In this document: positions 43,688-52,967 of the stretch, piece after piece
Layout of the letters: every line of letters starts with the position of its first letter
How positions within the stretch are numbered: the stretch's first letter is position 1
NCBI RefSeq assembly: GCF_022808815.1
Contig: NZ_JAKZLC010000003.1
Coordinates: 248,001-312,000, forward strand
Length of the DNA: 64,000 bases
Direction: 5' to 3'
DNA from: Geothrix paludis
Lineage (GTDB): Bacteria; Acidobacteriota; Holophagae; Holophagales; Holophagaceae
Program-made: the position numbers and the translations under genes
The notes under the pieces: generated by a model
The model's database searches: none
What the model was told of the DNA's origin: nothing
Seen by the model: only the letters and a program-made list of their open reading frames with translations

Positions 43688-44184
43688 CGCAGGCCCCGTT
43701 GCTCGAGCTCGGCGATGCCCACCCGCATGTGGAAGCTGTCGACTTCCTGGCCCAGGCGGAAGCCGAAGCGGGGGTAGAAGTTGGCCGCGTCCCGGGTCTC
43801 CAGGACGAAGCGCTGCACCTCGCCCGTCCAGGGGTGGCGCAGGGCCCACTTCACCAACTCTGTCGCGACGCCCAGGCCCATGAGGTCCCGGGCCGTGACC
43901 ACGTCGTAGAGCTTGGCTTCGTAGGCGTGGTCGGACCAGAGCCGGGTGGCACCCACCAGGCGGCCGCCTCGATGGCCCTCGGGCACGAGCCGGGCCGTCA
44001 GCAGGCGCGAGCAGGCCAGCAGCCGCCGCCACTGGCCGATGGTGCGGTCCGCGGTCCAGTAGACCTCTTCCGCCTGGAAGAAGATCTGGAGCTCGCGGGG
44101 GTCCACGCTCCAGGTCTCGTCGAAGAAGGCCACGGTGCCGTGCGGGGTCGAAAGCGGCTCGGGTACGAGGAGATCGCGGTCCAT
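43684..44184 (-). CDS. GNAT-like N-acetyltransferase
   Basis: 166 aa from the ATG at 44184. The acetyl-CoA-binding region is LYDVVTARDLMGLGVATELV (R/Q-x-x-G-x-G/A type, here MGLGVA), followed by FVLETRDAANFYPRFGFRLG, the usual C-terminal F-Y-x-x-x-G-F strand. Substrate unknown. The start shares a base with the lnt stop (TGATG), and the stop overlaps the maf start, so the three are translationally coupled. Confidence 0.85.
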   Translation of the reverse strand: MDRDLLVPEPLSTPHGTVAFFDETWSVDPRELQIFFQAEEVYWTADRTIGQWRRLLACSRLLTARLVPEGHRGGRLVGATRLWSDHAYEAKLYDVVTARDLMGLGVATELVKWALRHPWTGEVQRFVLETRDAANFYPRFGFRLGQEVDSFHMRVGIAELEQRGLR

Positions 44185-45686
44185 CAGGCCTTCCGGGCTA
44201 GGGCCTTCCAGCCTAGCAGTACCGTTCCGAGCGCCAGTCCCGCCATCAGCCCCGGCAGCAGCCAGGCGGAACGCGCGGGGGTGTGCACCGGCCGCCAGGT
44301 CAACGCCACGGCGTAGGCTCCTTCGCTGAGCGGCTCGCCCCAAAGCTCGAAGCGGCCGTCCTCCCGGAACACGCCGGACTTCCCCGTGAGTGTGGCCCGC
44401 AGCAGGGGGACGCCCAGCTCCGTGGCGCGGAGGCGGATCTGGGCGGCATGCAGGTCCGTGGCGATGCTGCGGTCGAACCAGCCGTCGTTGGTGTGGTTGC
44501 TCAGCAGGTCCGCGTGGCCCAGTTCGAAGCCCCGGCGGGTGCGCTGGGTCAGGAGGGCCTCGCTGCAGATGAGGGGATGCACGTGCAGGTCGCCGGCGGG
44601 GGTGGGCACGGCGAAGGCGCAGCCCTCCTTGAGTTCCCCGGCCTCCTGGGACACGAAGCCCATCTTCCCGTCCATCCAGCGGCGGAAGGGCTCGGGGCCC
44701 GGCGTGCGCTCGCCGAAGGGCATGGGCTCCGTCTTCGCGAAGACGAAGGGGGGCCGGCCGGCGGCCTCGCCCCGCACCAGGTTGTAGGGACCTCCCTCGG
44801 TGCCGAAGAGCCAGGCCACGCCCCGGGACACGGCCTCGGCGGAAAGCCGCAGGTCCGGGTGGCGGTCGTCCCGGCCCAGCACCGAGCTCTCGGGCCAGAG
44901 GAGCAGGGTGGCGCGCCCGGCCCTCGGCCAGTCCCGGGCCTTCAGCAACGCGTCGCTGCGCCGCCACATCTCCGCTTCCATCCCCGGCCAGCGCACGCCA
45001 GCGGGGAAGTTGGGCTGGATCATGGCCACGTCGAGGGCCCGCTCCCCGTCGCGGGGCAGCAGAAACCAGGCGCCTCCCAGCAGGAACATCAGACCCACGG
45101 CGAAGCCCGCCCCCGCCAGGGTCCGCCGGGGAGAGGCGCCCTGGGCCAGGTGGGCGGCGGTCCAGGCCCCGGCGCCCCAGGCCAGGGCCGACAGGCCCGA
45201 GGCGCCCAGGAACGCGGCGGAGCGCGCCGGCCAGGGCAGGGAACCGAAGGCGGCGCCCCAGGTCCAGGGGTAGACATGGAACCCCCAGGTCTCCCATCCC
45301 ATCAGGAGGAAGGCGGCCACGCAGGCGGCGGCCAGGGGCCCGATGCGGCGGAAGGCCCAGCGCGATCCCAGGGCCACCAGCCAGAGCCCCGTGGCTTCCC
45401 AGAGGCTCAGCAGGACCGTCCCCAGCAGGGCCAGGCCGAAGGGCAGCCCGCCCTTGGAGGCCAGGGTCTGGGGCACCCACTGGTAGAGGAGGAGGAGGCC
45501 GCCCAGGATCGCCGTCCAGGTCCACACCGCGTGGCGCCCCTTGAACAGGCCTTCCAGCAGCAGCACGGGGAAGAGCAGCGCCAGGGCCGGCTCCAGCCAG
45601 CCCCCCAGGGCGCCGGGGAAGCGGAAGGCGAGCATGAAGATGCACGCCAGCACGGCGGTTTCGAGGGGACGGAGGAGGGAAGGCAT
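44184..45686 (-). CDS. lnt: Apolipoprotein N-acyltransferase
   Basis: Third enzyme of lipoprotein maturation, in the inner membrane. 500 aa with about seven or eight N-terminal helices and a nitrilase-like periplasmic domain. The catalytic triad is visible as Glu in LLLWPESSVLG, Lys in FAKTEPMPFGERTP and Cys in HPLICSEALL. NHTNDGWFDRS is the conserved loop after the Cys. I choose the ATG at 45686; a GTG at 45722 would overlap the upstream gene. Fits a Gram-negative envelope, as does the Wza lipoprotein. Confidence 0.95.
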   Translation of the reverse strand: MPSLLRPLETAVLACIFMLAFRFPGALGGWLEPALALLFPVLLLEGLFKGRHAVWTWTAILGGLLLLYQWVPQTLASKGGLPFGLALLGTVLLSLWEATGLWLVALGSRWAFRRIGPLAAACVAAFLLMGWETWGFHVYPWTWGAAFGSLPWPARSAAFLGASGLSALAWGAGAWTAAHLAQGASPRRTLAGAGFAVGLMFLLGGAWFLLPRDGERALDVAMIQPNFPAGVRWPGMEAEMWRRSDALLKARDWPRAGRATLLLWPESSVLGRDDRHPDLRLSAEAVSRGVAWLFGTEGGPYNLVRGEAAGRPPFVFAKTEPMPFGERTPGPEPFRRWMDGKMGFVSQEAGELKEGCAFAVPTPAGDLHVHPLICSEALLTQRTRRGFELGHADLLSNHTNDGWFDRSIATDLHAAQIRLRATELGVPLLRATLTGKSGVFREDGRFELWGEPLSEGAYAVALTWRPVHTPARSAWLLPGLMAGLALGTVLLGWKALARKA

Positions 45687-45688
45687 CT

Positions 45689-46453
45689 TCAAGGTCTGGA
45701 CCTTCTCGCCACTTCGTAGCACGCGATGCCCGCCGCCACAGCGGCGTTGAGACTCTCCACGCCCTGGATGGGGATGGCCAGGCGCCGTACGGCCGGGGGC
45801 AGGTCCACCCCCTGCCAGCCGTGGCCTTCGCTGCCCACCCAGAGGCGCAGGGGTGCTGAAAGATCGGCCTCGGCCAGGGGCACGGCGCCGGGGCCGCCGT
45901 CCAGGGCGTACCAGCGGCCTTCATCCGGCTCCAGCCGCGCCGCCCGGCGCAGGGGCATCAGGAAGGCGGCACCCATGCTGCCGCGCAGAGCCCTGGGGTG
46001 GAAGGGATCTGCGCAGCCCGGCCCCAGCAGGGCCTCCTGGAAACCGAAGGCGGCGGCGCTGCGGAGGAGCGCGCCGAGGTTGCCCGGATCCTGGATGCCC
46101 CAGGCGCCGATGACGCGCTCGGCCAGGGGCCCGGCGGGCTCGGGGCCCAGGTCCATCAGCAGGGCGTGCTCTGGCGGACTGCCCGCGTCGGCCAGCTCCC
46201 GCATGAGGGCTTCGCCGAGCACCTGGGTTTCCGCGCCCAGGATGGCCTCCAGGGGGTGGGGGACGGCCTGCTCCAGCCTCAGCCAAAGGGCCGGCTGGAG
46301 CCGTTTTCCGGCTGCGGTCCGCCGAGTTTCGGCCCAGGCCTCAATGAGCTTCGAGCCCAGCAGGAGCGTGGCCTCGCGGCGGGCGCCGCCCGGGCGGAGG
46401 CGGGCCAGGAGCTCCTTGAAGCGCGGATTGGCTTTGCTGGTGAGGGTGGGCAT
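45689..46453 (-). CDS. SpoU-family (TrmH-like) RNA 2'-O-methyltransferase
   Basis: About 254 aa from the ATG at 46453; in-frame starts at 46474 and 46522 add a region without family features. The knotted SPOUT domain motifs are clear: WGIQDPGNLGALLRSAAAFG (motif 1), LWVGSEGHG (motif 2) and AIPIQGVESLNAAVAAGIAC (motif 3). The N-terminal ~90 residues resemble the RNA-binding lobe of the RlmB/TsnR group. The target is rRNA or tRNA, which one cannot be told. Two bp upstream of lnt. Confidence 0.9.
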   Translation of the reverse strand: MPTLTSKANPRFKELLARLRPGGARREATLLLGSKLIEAWAETRRTAAGKRLQPALWLRLEQAVPHPLEAILGAETQVLGEALMRELADAGSPPEHALLMDLGPEPAGPLAERVIGAWGIQDPGNLGALLRSAAAFGFQEALLGPGCADPFHPRALRGSMGAAFLMPLRRAARLEPDEGRWYALDGGPGAVPLAEADLSAPLRLWVGSEGHGWQGVDLPPAVRRLAIPIQGVESLNAAVAAGIACYEVARRSRP

Positions 46454-46605
46454 GGGGACCGGGTCCGGGGACATCACGGGACGCCCCCACCCTGGGGATG
46501 GCAGCGCCAACATGAGCATCATGCCAGGGAGCCGGTCCGCCTCCTCTGAAGAAGGCCGCGCCGTGCCCCGCGATGCCCTCCTGGGTGCCGCGATACCCTG
46601 CTGGG

Positions 46606-47532
46606 ATGGATGACGACGCGAAGGACCCGGCCACCGGGGGTTCAGACACAGGCCTGGGGCTGGGCTTCCTCCTGGTGGCCATCTCGGGGATCTGCTTCGG
46701 CCTCCTGCCCATCTTCAACCGCCAGGCGGCCGCCCTGGGCTTGGGACTCCCCACCTTCCTGGCGGTGCGCTTCCTCGTGGCTGGAGGCGCCCTCTGGCTG
46801 TGGCTGCTCCTGCGGGGCGTCCGCTTCACCCTCACGCCGACCCAGATCGCCGGCTTCGTGGGCATGGGCGCCCTCTACGTGGTGGAGAGCGGCCTCTATT
46901 TCGCCAGCTCCCGCCGCATCCCCGTGGCTCTCACGGCCCTGTTGCTCTACCTCTACCCCGCCATGGTGGCCCTGTGGGAGGTCCTGGCCGGGCGGCACCG
47001 CCTGGCGGGCCGCGACCTGATCGCCCTCATCGCCTCGCTGCTGGGAACGGCCCTGGCCGTGGGCGCGCCGGGCCGGGGCACGGATGTCCTGGGCCTCGTC
47101 ATGGGGCTCGCCACGGCCTTCGGGTACACCGCCTACATCCTGCTGGGCGCGCGCCTCCAGAAAGGGGTGCCCTCGCTGGTCGCCAGCGCCTGGATCATGT
47201 CCAGCGCGGGGCTCATGTACCTGGTCCTGGCCCTGGGCTCTCACCGGTGGGAGCCGGCCCTGGCCCTCCGCGCCTGGAAGCCCCTGCTGGGGCTGGCCGT
47301 GATCGGCACCTTGCTGCCCATTCCCCTGCTTCTGGCTGGCATGGCCCGGGTGGGCGCCGCCCGAGCCTCGGTCGTCAGCACCCTGGAGCCGCTGGCCGCC
47401 TGCCTGTTCGGGGCCCTCTTTCTCCATGAGATCCTGCTGCCCTGGCAGTGGGTAGGCGCGGCCCTGATCCTCGGGGCGGTGATCCTCCTCTCCGTGGAGC
47501 GGCGGCCGGACGAGCCCCTGGCGGAGCGGTGA
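46606..47532 (+). CDS. EamA/DMT-superfamily transporter
   Basis: 308 aa with ten hydrophobic helices in two EamA repeats: GLGFLLVAISGICFGLLPIF at the start, LYLYPAMVALWEVLAGRHRL closing the first repeat, and STLEPLAACLFGALFLHEIL closing the second. The family exports amino acids or metabolites; the substrate cannot be predicted. ATG at 46606 with only a weak ribosome site. Transcribed divergently from the methyltransferase operon. Confidence 0.9.
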   Translation: MDDDAKDPATGGSDTGLGLGFLLVAISGICFGLLPIFNRQAAALGLGLPTFLAVRFLVAGGALWLWLLLRGVRFTLTPTQIAGFVGMGALYVVESGLYFASSRRIPVALTALLLYLYPAMVALWEVLAGRHRLAGRDLIALIASLLGTALAVGAPGRGTDVLGLVMGLATAFGYTAYILLGARLQKGVPSLVASAWIMSSAGLMYLVLALGSHRWEPALALRAWKPLLGLAVIGTLLPIPLLLAGMARVGAARASVVSTLEPLAACLFGALFLHEILLPWQWVGAALILGAVILLSVERRPDEPLAER

Positions 47533-47735
47533 TTCGGGCGGGTGGTCTGTTGGGCTCTCTCCGGGCAGGACCGGAGGCCCGTTTCCCCGGGGTCGTCTGC
47601 CGGGAGGCTGCCCTCTGGGGGGCCCATGGGCCCAGGTTCCCCGTGGGATCTGGGATGGATCAAACAGCGATGTATTAGACTATCCGCTCCATCCGACCTT
47701 TCTTTCCATCCCTCTGCGCCTTTCCAGGAGCACCG

Positions 47736-49850
47736 ATGCAACCTTTTGTCCCCTCTGACCAGAACCTGCGGGAGTTCTCCCTGCGGGCGGTGCTCATCGG
47801 CCTCGTCATGGCCGTGGTGCTGGGTTCCGCCAACGCCTACCTCGGCCTGAAGGCCGGCATGACCATCGCCGCCACCTATCCCGCGGCCGTGATCGGCATG
47901 GCCCTCATCAAGCTGATGAAGGGCACCATCCTGGAAGAGAACATGGCCCGAACGGTGGGCAGCATCGGCGAGTCCGTGGCCGCCGGCGCCATCTTCACCG
48001 TCCCGGCCTTCGCCATCAGCGGCATCTGGCCCAAGTTCTTCACGGCCGGGCACTACGTCACCAGCTCGCTGATCATGTTCGGCGGCGGCGTGCTGGGCAT
48101 CATGTTCGTGGCCCTGCTCCGCCGCGTGATGGTGGAGGACGCCGAGCTGCCCTACCCCGAGAGCGTGGCCGCCGCCGAGATCCACAAGGCCGGCGCCCGC
48201 GGGGGCAGCGGCACGAAGTTCCTCTTCGGCGCCATGGGCCTCGGCGCCGCCATCCAGGCCCTGGTGCAGATCTCGGTCTTCGCCAGCACCTGGGAGCGAT
48301 TCGTGGCCTTCAAGACCACCACCATCAACCTCGTCGGCACCTGGAAGGCCAAGGTGGCGGGCGGCATGCTGCTCAGCTCCCCCGGCATCAGCCCCGCCTA
48401 CATGGGCGTGGGCTACATCATCGGGCCCAAGCTCGGTGCCCTGAACTTCTCGGGCGGCATCATCGCCTGGGGCCTCCTCGTGCCCATCATCACCTACTTC
48501 CTGGCGCCGGGCGTCCTGCCCGAGGGCGCTTCCCAGGGCGACTGGATCGCCCTGTCCTACTCGGTGTGGAAGTTCATCGTCCGCCCCATCGCCATCGGCG
48601 GCATGCTCGTGGGCGCCGGCTTCACCCTCTTTAAGATGCGCAAGAGCCTGGCCACGGGCCTCACCCGCTCGGTCTCCGACATGAAGAAGGCCGCGGCCGG
48701 CGAACACGTGGTGGACCGCGTCAACAAGGACCTGCCCTTCACCAACGTCCTGTTCGGCCTCGGATTCGCGGCCCTGGTGACGTTCTTCATCACCTGGCGC
48801 ATCTTCCAGGTGAGCCCGCTGGTTTCCTTCGTGGCGGCCCTGGTGGTGGTGATCCTGGGCTTCTTCTTCGCGGCCATCAGCGGCTACCTGGTGGGCATCA
48901 TGGGCTCGAGCAACAACCCGATCTCCGGCCTGACCCTGACGGCCCTGGTGATCACGGCCCTCGTGATGGTGCTCCTCGGCGTGAAGGGCCAGGAAGGCGT
49001 TGCCGCGGTGCTGGGCGTGGCGGCCATCGTCTGCGTCTCCGCCGCCGTGGCCGGCGAGATGCTGCAGGACCTCAAGGCCGGGCACATCCTCGGCGGCACC
49101 CCCTGGCGCATGGAGATGGGCGACCTCATCGGCGTGGCCCTGGCCTCCGTGGTGCTGTTCATCCCCCTCATGGTGCTGCACGAAGGCGACATCTCCGCCC
49201 AGGGCACCAAGCGCATCGCCGAGCTGACCGCCCAGCAGGTGCAGGTGGTCACCGCCCCCGATGGCAAGACCTACACCCTGGACGAAGTGAAGAAGCTGCC
49301 CGCGGACCAGAAGAAGGCCGTGCTCTCCCTGGACGCCGGCTTCGGTTCCAAGCAGCTGGCGGCGCCCCAGGCGGGCCTCATGGCCCTGCTCAGCAAGGGC
49401 ATCGTGGAAGGCAAGATGGCGTGGCCGCTGATCATCGTCGGCATGATGATGGGCTTCGCCTTCATCCTCATGCAGGTCAAGAGTCCCATGCTGGTGTCGG
49501 TGGGCATGTACCTGCCGCTGGAGACCACCTTCGCGATCTTCCTGGGCGGCCTCATCAAGGGCGCCGTGGAGATGATCGGCGCCAAGCGGGGCCTCAACGA
49601 GGCCCAGAAGGTGCGCGTGGAGAACAATGGCGTGCTGCTGGCCGCCGGCCTCATCGCCGGCGAGGCCCTGGTAGGCCTGCTCTTCGCCTCCTTCGCCTTC
49701 TTCGAGGTGAAGTACAAGATCTTCGCCGACCCCGGCATGTTCTGGATCAGCCTGCTGATCCTGGCCGGCATCGCCGTCTACCTGGTGAGGGTGCCCCTGG
49801 CCAACGCCGGCGAAGCCGACGAGCCCGCGCCACCCAGCGCGAATTTCTAG
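47736..49850 (+). CDS. OPT-family oligopeptide/metal-complex transporter
   Basis: 704 aa with ~14-16 helices. LREFSLRAVLIGLVMAVVLG, then NAYLGLKAGMTIAATYPAAV, is the OPT N-terminal signature. EDAELPYPESVAAAEIHKAG and ISGYLVGIMGSSNNPISGLT are further family motifs. Proton-coupled inner-membrane uptake of oligopeptides or siderophore-like complexes; the substrate is not assignable. AGGAG precedes the ATG. A cytosolic insertion near residue 500 (TAPDGKTYTLDEVKKLP) is present. Followed by two strong hairpins. Confidence 0.93.
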   Translation: MQPFVPSDQNLREFSLRAVLIGLVMAVVLGSANAYLGLKAGMTIAATYPAAVIGMALIKLMKGTILEENMARTVGSIGESVAAGAIFTVPAFAISGIWPKFFTAGHYVTSSLIMFGGGVLGIMFVALLRRVMVEDAELPYPESVAAAEIHKAGARGGSGTKFLFGAMGLGAAIQALVQISVFASTWERFVAFKTTTINLVGTWKAKVAGGMLLSSPGISPAYMGVGYIIGPKLGALNFSGGIIAWGLLVPIITYFLAPGVLPEGASQGDWIALSYSVWKFIVRPIAIGGMLVGAGFTLFKMRKSLATGLTRSVSDMKKAAAGEHVVDRVNKDLPFTNVLFGLGFAALVTFFITWRIFQVSPLVSFVAALVVVILGFFFAAISGYLVGIMGSSNNPISGLTLTALVITALVMVLLGVKGQEGVAAVLGVAAIVCVSAAVAGEMLQDLKAGHILGGTPWRMEMGDLIGVALASVVLFIPLMVLHEGDISAQGTKRIAELTAQQVQVVTAPDGKTYTLDEVKKLPADQKKAVLSLDAGFGSKQLAAPQAGLMALLSKGIVEGKMAWPLIIVGMMMGFAFILMQVKSPMLVSVGMYLPLETTFAIFLGGLIKGAVEMIGAKRGLNEAQKVRVENNGVLLAAGLIAGEALVGLLFASFAFFEVKYKIFADPGMFWISLLILAGIAVYLVRVPLANAGEADEPAPPSANF

Positions 49851-49860
49851 GTTGATGCTC

Positions 49861-49901
49861 GCGGGGGGTTCGGGGGGGGGCGCACCCCCCCGGACCCCCG
49901 C
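49861..49901 (+). terminator. GC-rich hairpin after the OPT gene
   Basis: GCGGGGGTTCGGGGGG-like sequence pairs with CCCCCCGGACCCCCGC, giving a long stem 10 bp after the stop codon. There is no U-run, so it may act as an RNA stabiliser or a factor-dependent terminator. Confidence 0.55.
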
Positions 49902-49906
49902 GCTAA

Positions 49907-49924
49907 GGCCCGCAAACGCGGGCC
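49907..49924 (+). terminator. Second hairpin after the OPT gene
   Basis: GGCCCGC-AAAC-GCGGGCC, a perfect 7-bp stem directly after the first hairpin and followed by CCCCGCTTCTC. Tandem hairpins here probably separate the OPT transcript from the PqqD-like gene. Confidence 0.5.
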
Positions 49925-49960
49925 CCCCGCTTCTCACTCTTCCCAGCCAGGGTCCTATCC

Positions 49961-50293
49961 ATGTCCTCCTTCCCCGATGAATCCTTCCTCGCCCTCGTCC
50001 CTGTGCAGGCCGTGGCGGCCGAACCCGGCGTGGGGGACACACTGGTCCTGATCCGCCCCAAGATCCTGTCCCCACGCTGGGCCTGGCTGGTGCGGCTGAT
50101 GAAGCGACCCAACTTCCGGGTGAAGCTCGACGCCCGCGGCACGGCCCTGTGGCAGGCCTGCGACGGCGCGCGCACCGTGGCGCAGGTGATGGAGGCCATG
50201 GCCCAGGCCCACCCCGGCGAGCCCGATGCCGGCTTTCGCGCCGCCCTGTTTCTCCGCGAACTGGCCCGGGGCGGGTTCCTGCGGCTGTCGTAG
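49961..50293 (+). CDS. PqqD-like small protein
   Basis: 110 aa. FRVKLDARGTALWQACDGAR followed by TVAQVMEAMAQAHP matches the PqqD fold (LDxxGxxxWxxxDGxxTVxEI). PqqD-like proteins bind peptide substrates for radical-SAM or other RiPP enzymes, but stand-alone ones also occur in envelope contexts. No precursor peptide or radical-SAM partner is visible nearby. The N-terminal 45 residues are extra relative to PqqD. Function unassigned. Confidence 0.75.
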   Translation: MSSFPDESFLALVPVQAVAAEPGVGDTLVLIRPKILSPRWAWLVRLMKRPNFRVKLDARGTALWQACDGARTVAQVMEAMAQAHPGEPDAGFRAALFLRELARGGFLRLS

Positions 50294-50312
50294 CCAGGGG
50301 AAAGAAAAACGC

Positions 50313-50346
50313 CAACCGCAGAGAACGCGGAGAACGCAGAGGAAAG
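50313..50346 (+). repeat. Short tandem 'gagaacgc' repeat
   Basis: AACCGCAGAGAACGCGGAGA followed by ACGCAGAGGAAAGC, in the gap between the PqqD-like gene and clpS. It is a short imperfect tandem (period ~9) of a kind often seen between genes in bacteria. It faintly resembles the ends of repeat B (AACCGCGAAAGACGCGAA). Confidence 0.5.
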
Positions 50347-50407
50347 CAGACGCTGATTTCTCCTCGCCCCGGAGCCCCGCTATCCTGGTGCCCCGGAGGC
50401 ACGATCC

Positions 50408-50725
50408 ATGGCCAGGCAGTCGAAGGAGGCGGGCCAGGTCCTCACCCGCCAGCGGGCGAAGGTGAAGGAGCCCGGCCTGTGGAAGGTGCTCCTCCACAAC
50501 GACGACTACACCACCCAGGAGTTCGTGGTGTGGCTGCTGAAGACGGTGTTCCGCAAGGCTGAGCCCGAGGCCACCGCCATCATGCTGGCGGTGCACCGGG
50601 CGGGCGTAGGCGTGGCGGGTGTCTACACGAAGGACGTGGCCGAGACCCGCGCCGAGCGGGGGCGGCAACTGGCCGAGCGTGAGGGCTTCCCCCTGCTGCT
50701 CACGGTGGAGGCCGAGAATGCCTGA
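50408..50725 (+). CDS. clpS: ATP-dependent Clp protease adaptor ClpS
   Basis: 105 aa. LWKVLLHNDDYTTQEFVVWL is the ClpS signature (HNDDYT); MLAVHRAGVGVAGVY is the second conserved helix region, with His and the hydrophobic pocket for N-terminal Leu, Phe, Trp and Tyr. It delivers N-degron substrates to ClpA. GGAGG stands 8 nt before the ATG. It overlaps clpA by 8 bp, so the adaptor and unfoldase are coupled. Confidence 0.96.
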   Translation: MARQSKEAGQVLTRQRAKVKEPGLWKVLLHNDDYTTQEFVVWLLKTVFRKAEPEATAIMLAVHRAGVGVAGVYTKDVAETRAERGRQLAEREGFPLLLTVEAENA

Positions 50726-52967
50726 ATCTCCTCAGATCGGCGCCGACCTGAACCAGGGCTTCCAGCGGGCCTTCGAGCTGGCCAAGGCCCGGCGCCACGA
50801 GGACGTGGCCCTGGAGCACCTGCTGCTGGCCCTGCTGGACAATCCCCACGCCGCCAAGGCGCTGAAGGGCTGCGGCGTGAAGCTGGACGCCCTTCGCCGA
50901 GACCTGGAGGCGGCCCTGGAGCGGCTGTTCGAGCCGGTGCCCGAGGGCGAAGAGGTCCAGCCCCACAGCACCCTGGGCTTCGTGCGGGTGGTGGAGCGGG
51001 CCCTGGTCCACGCCTTCAGCGCCGGGCAGAAGGAGGTCCGCGGCGGCGAGCTGCTGCCGGCCTTCCTGGAGGAGGAGGCCAGCCACGTGCGCCACCTGCT
51101 GGAGAAGCACGGCGTGAAGCGGCTGGCCCTGCTGAAGGTGCTCAGCCATGGGCCCGCGGCTCCAAAGGCCAGGACACCGGCGAAGAAGCAAGTCGAAGCA
51201 GAGGAAGACGAGGGCACCGTGGCCGAAAACCCGCTGGAGGCCTACGCGACGGACCTGGTGGCCCGGGCCGCGGCGGGCCGGCTGGATCCCTTGGTGGGCC
51301 GCGACGCCGAGATCACGCGTATGGCGCAGGTGCTCTGTCGGCGCCGGAAGAACAACCCCTTGCTGGTGGGCGAGCCCGGCGTGGGCAAGACGGCCATCGT
51401 CGAGGGCCTGGCCCGCCGCATCCACGAGAAGAAGGTGCCGGAGCCGCTCAAGGCTGCCCGCATCTTCGCCCTGGATCTGGGTGCGCTCCTGGCCGGCAGC
51501 CGCTACCGGGGAGACTTCGAGGAGCGCCTCAAGGCCGTGCTGAAGGCTCTGGCCGACGAGCCCGGCGCCATCCTCTTCGTGGACGAGCTGCACACCCTGG
51601 TGGGCGCCGGCGCCACCAGCGGCGGCGCCATGGACGCGGCCAACCTGCTGAAGCCGGCCCTCGCCTCCGGCGACCTGCGCTGCATTGGCGCCACCACCTT
51701 CCAGGACCTCAAGGGCTCCCTGGACCGCGACCGCGCCCTCTCCCGGCGCTTCCAGGTGGTCGAGGTGAGCGAACCCACCACGGCCGATGCACTGGACATC
51801 CTCCAGGGCCTGAAGCCCTCCTACGAATCGCACCACGGCGTGACCTACTCGAACGAGGCCCTGGAAGCCGCCGTGCGCCTGGCGTCCAAGCACCTGACGG
51901 ACCGCAAGCTCCCGGATAGCGCCCTGGACGTGGTGGACGAGGCCGGCGCCGCCCAGAAGCTGCTGCCGAAGAAGGCGCGGGCGAAGCAGGTGGGCCCCGC
52001 CGAGATCGAGGCCGTGGTGGCCCGCATGGCCCGCGTTCCGGTGGCCTCCGTCAGCGCTGACGACCGGGAAGCTTTGCAGACGCTCGAAGCGCAGCTCCGG
52101 GCACAGATCTACGGCCAAGACCAGGCCTGTGAAACGGTCGCCGGCGCCATCAAGCTGGCACGCTCCGGCCTGCGGGATCCCTTGAAGCCCATGGGCTGTT
52201 TCCTCTTCGCCGGGCCCACAGGCGTGGGCAAGACGGAGCTGGCCAAGCAGCTCGCCAAGGCCCTGGGCATCGCCTTCCTGCGCTTCGACATGAGCGAGTA
52301 CCAGGAGAAGCACACGGTGGCGCGGCTCATCGGTGCGCCGCCCGGCTACGTGGGCTACGAGGAGGGCGGCCTGCTCACGGATGCCGTGCGGAAATCCCCC
52401 CACGCGGTGCTGCTGCTGGACGAGCTGGAGAAGGCCCACCCGGACCTCTTCGGAATCCTGCTCCAGGTCATGGACCACGCCACGCTCACGGACAGCCATG
52501 GGCGCAGCGCGGACTTCCGCCACACGGTGCTCGTGATGACCACCAATGTCGGTGCCCGGGAGCTGTCGGCCCGGCAGGTGGGTTTCGCCGAGGCCGGGGC
52601 CCGGAAGACGGCCACCGGGGCCCTGGAGAAGGCCTTCAGTCCCGAGTTCCGCAACCGCCTGGACGCCATCCTCCAGTTCGCGCCCCTGGGCCGGGAGTCG
52701 ATGGTCCGCGTGGCGGACAAGCACCTCCGCGAGCTGGAGGAGCAGCTCAAGGAGAAGGACGTGACCCTCGTCTGTACCGAGGCGGCCCGGGCCTGGCTGG
52801 CGGAGAAGGGCCACGACCCGGCCTTCGGTGCCCGCCCCATGGCGCGGCTCATCGAGCGCGAGCTGCGCCGGCCCCTGGCGGAGGCCATCCTCTTCGGGCC
52901 CCTGGCCAAGGGCGGCAAGGCCACCGTGGACCTCCAGGACGGCCGGCCGTGCCTGTCTTTCGGCTGA
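50718..52967 (+). CDS. clpA: ATP-dependent Clp protease ATP-binding subunit ClpA
   Basis: 749 aa. A ClpN double repeat at the N-terminus ([20 protein letters not shown]) binds ClpS. AAA domain 1 has Walker A GEPGVGKT and Walker [14 protein letters not shown] domain 2 has GPTGVGKT and [13 protein letters not shown]. There is no ClpB middle coiled coil, so this is ClpA and not ClpB. It unfolds proteins into ClpP (not in this window). Start at the ATG at 50718 inside the clpS end. Confidence 0.97.
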   Translation: MPESPQIGADLNQGFQRAFELAKARRHEDVALEHLLLALLDNPHAAKALKGCGVKLDALRRDLEAALERLFEPVPEGEEVQPHSTLGFVRVVERALVHAFSAGQKEVRGGELLPAFLEEEASHVRHLLEKHGVKRLALLKVLSHGPAAPKARTPAKKQVEAEEDEGTVAENPLEAYATDLVARAAAGRLDPLVGRDAEITRMAQVLCRRRKNNPLLVGEPGVGKTAIVEGLARRIHEKKVPEPLKAARIFALDLGALLAGSRYRGDFEERLKAVLKALADEPGAILFVDELHTLVGAGATSGGAMDAANLLKPALASGDLRCIGATTFQDLKGSLDRDRALSRRFQVVEVSEPTTADALDILQGLKPSYESHHGVTYSNEALEAAVRLASKHLTDRKLPDSALDVVDEAGAAQKLLPKKARAKQVGPAEIEAVVARMARVPVASVSADDREALQTLEAQLRAQIYGQDQACETVAGAIKLARSGLRDPLKPMGCFLFAGPTGVGKTELAKQLAKALGIAFLRFDMSEYQEKHTVARLIGAPPGYVGYEEGGLLTDAVRKSPHAVLLLDELEKAHPDLFGILLQVMDHATLTDSHGRSADFRHTVLVMTTNVGARELSARQVGFAEAGARKTATGALEKAFSPEFRNRLDAILQFAPLGRESMVRVADKHLRELEEQLKEKDVTLVCTEAARAWLAEKGHDPAFGARPMARLIERELRRPLAEAILFGPLAKGGKATVDLQDGRPCLSFG

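Noticed and set aside
43684-45924. 746-codon minus-strand frame covering the acetyltransferase and lnt
   Set aside because: Only the last 166 codons match a GNAT protein; upstream it is a shadow of lnt.
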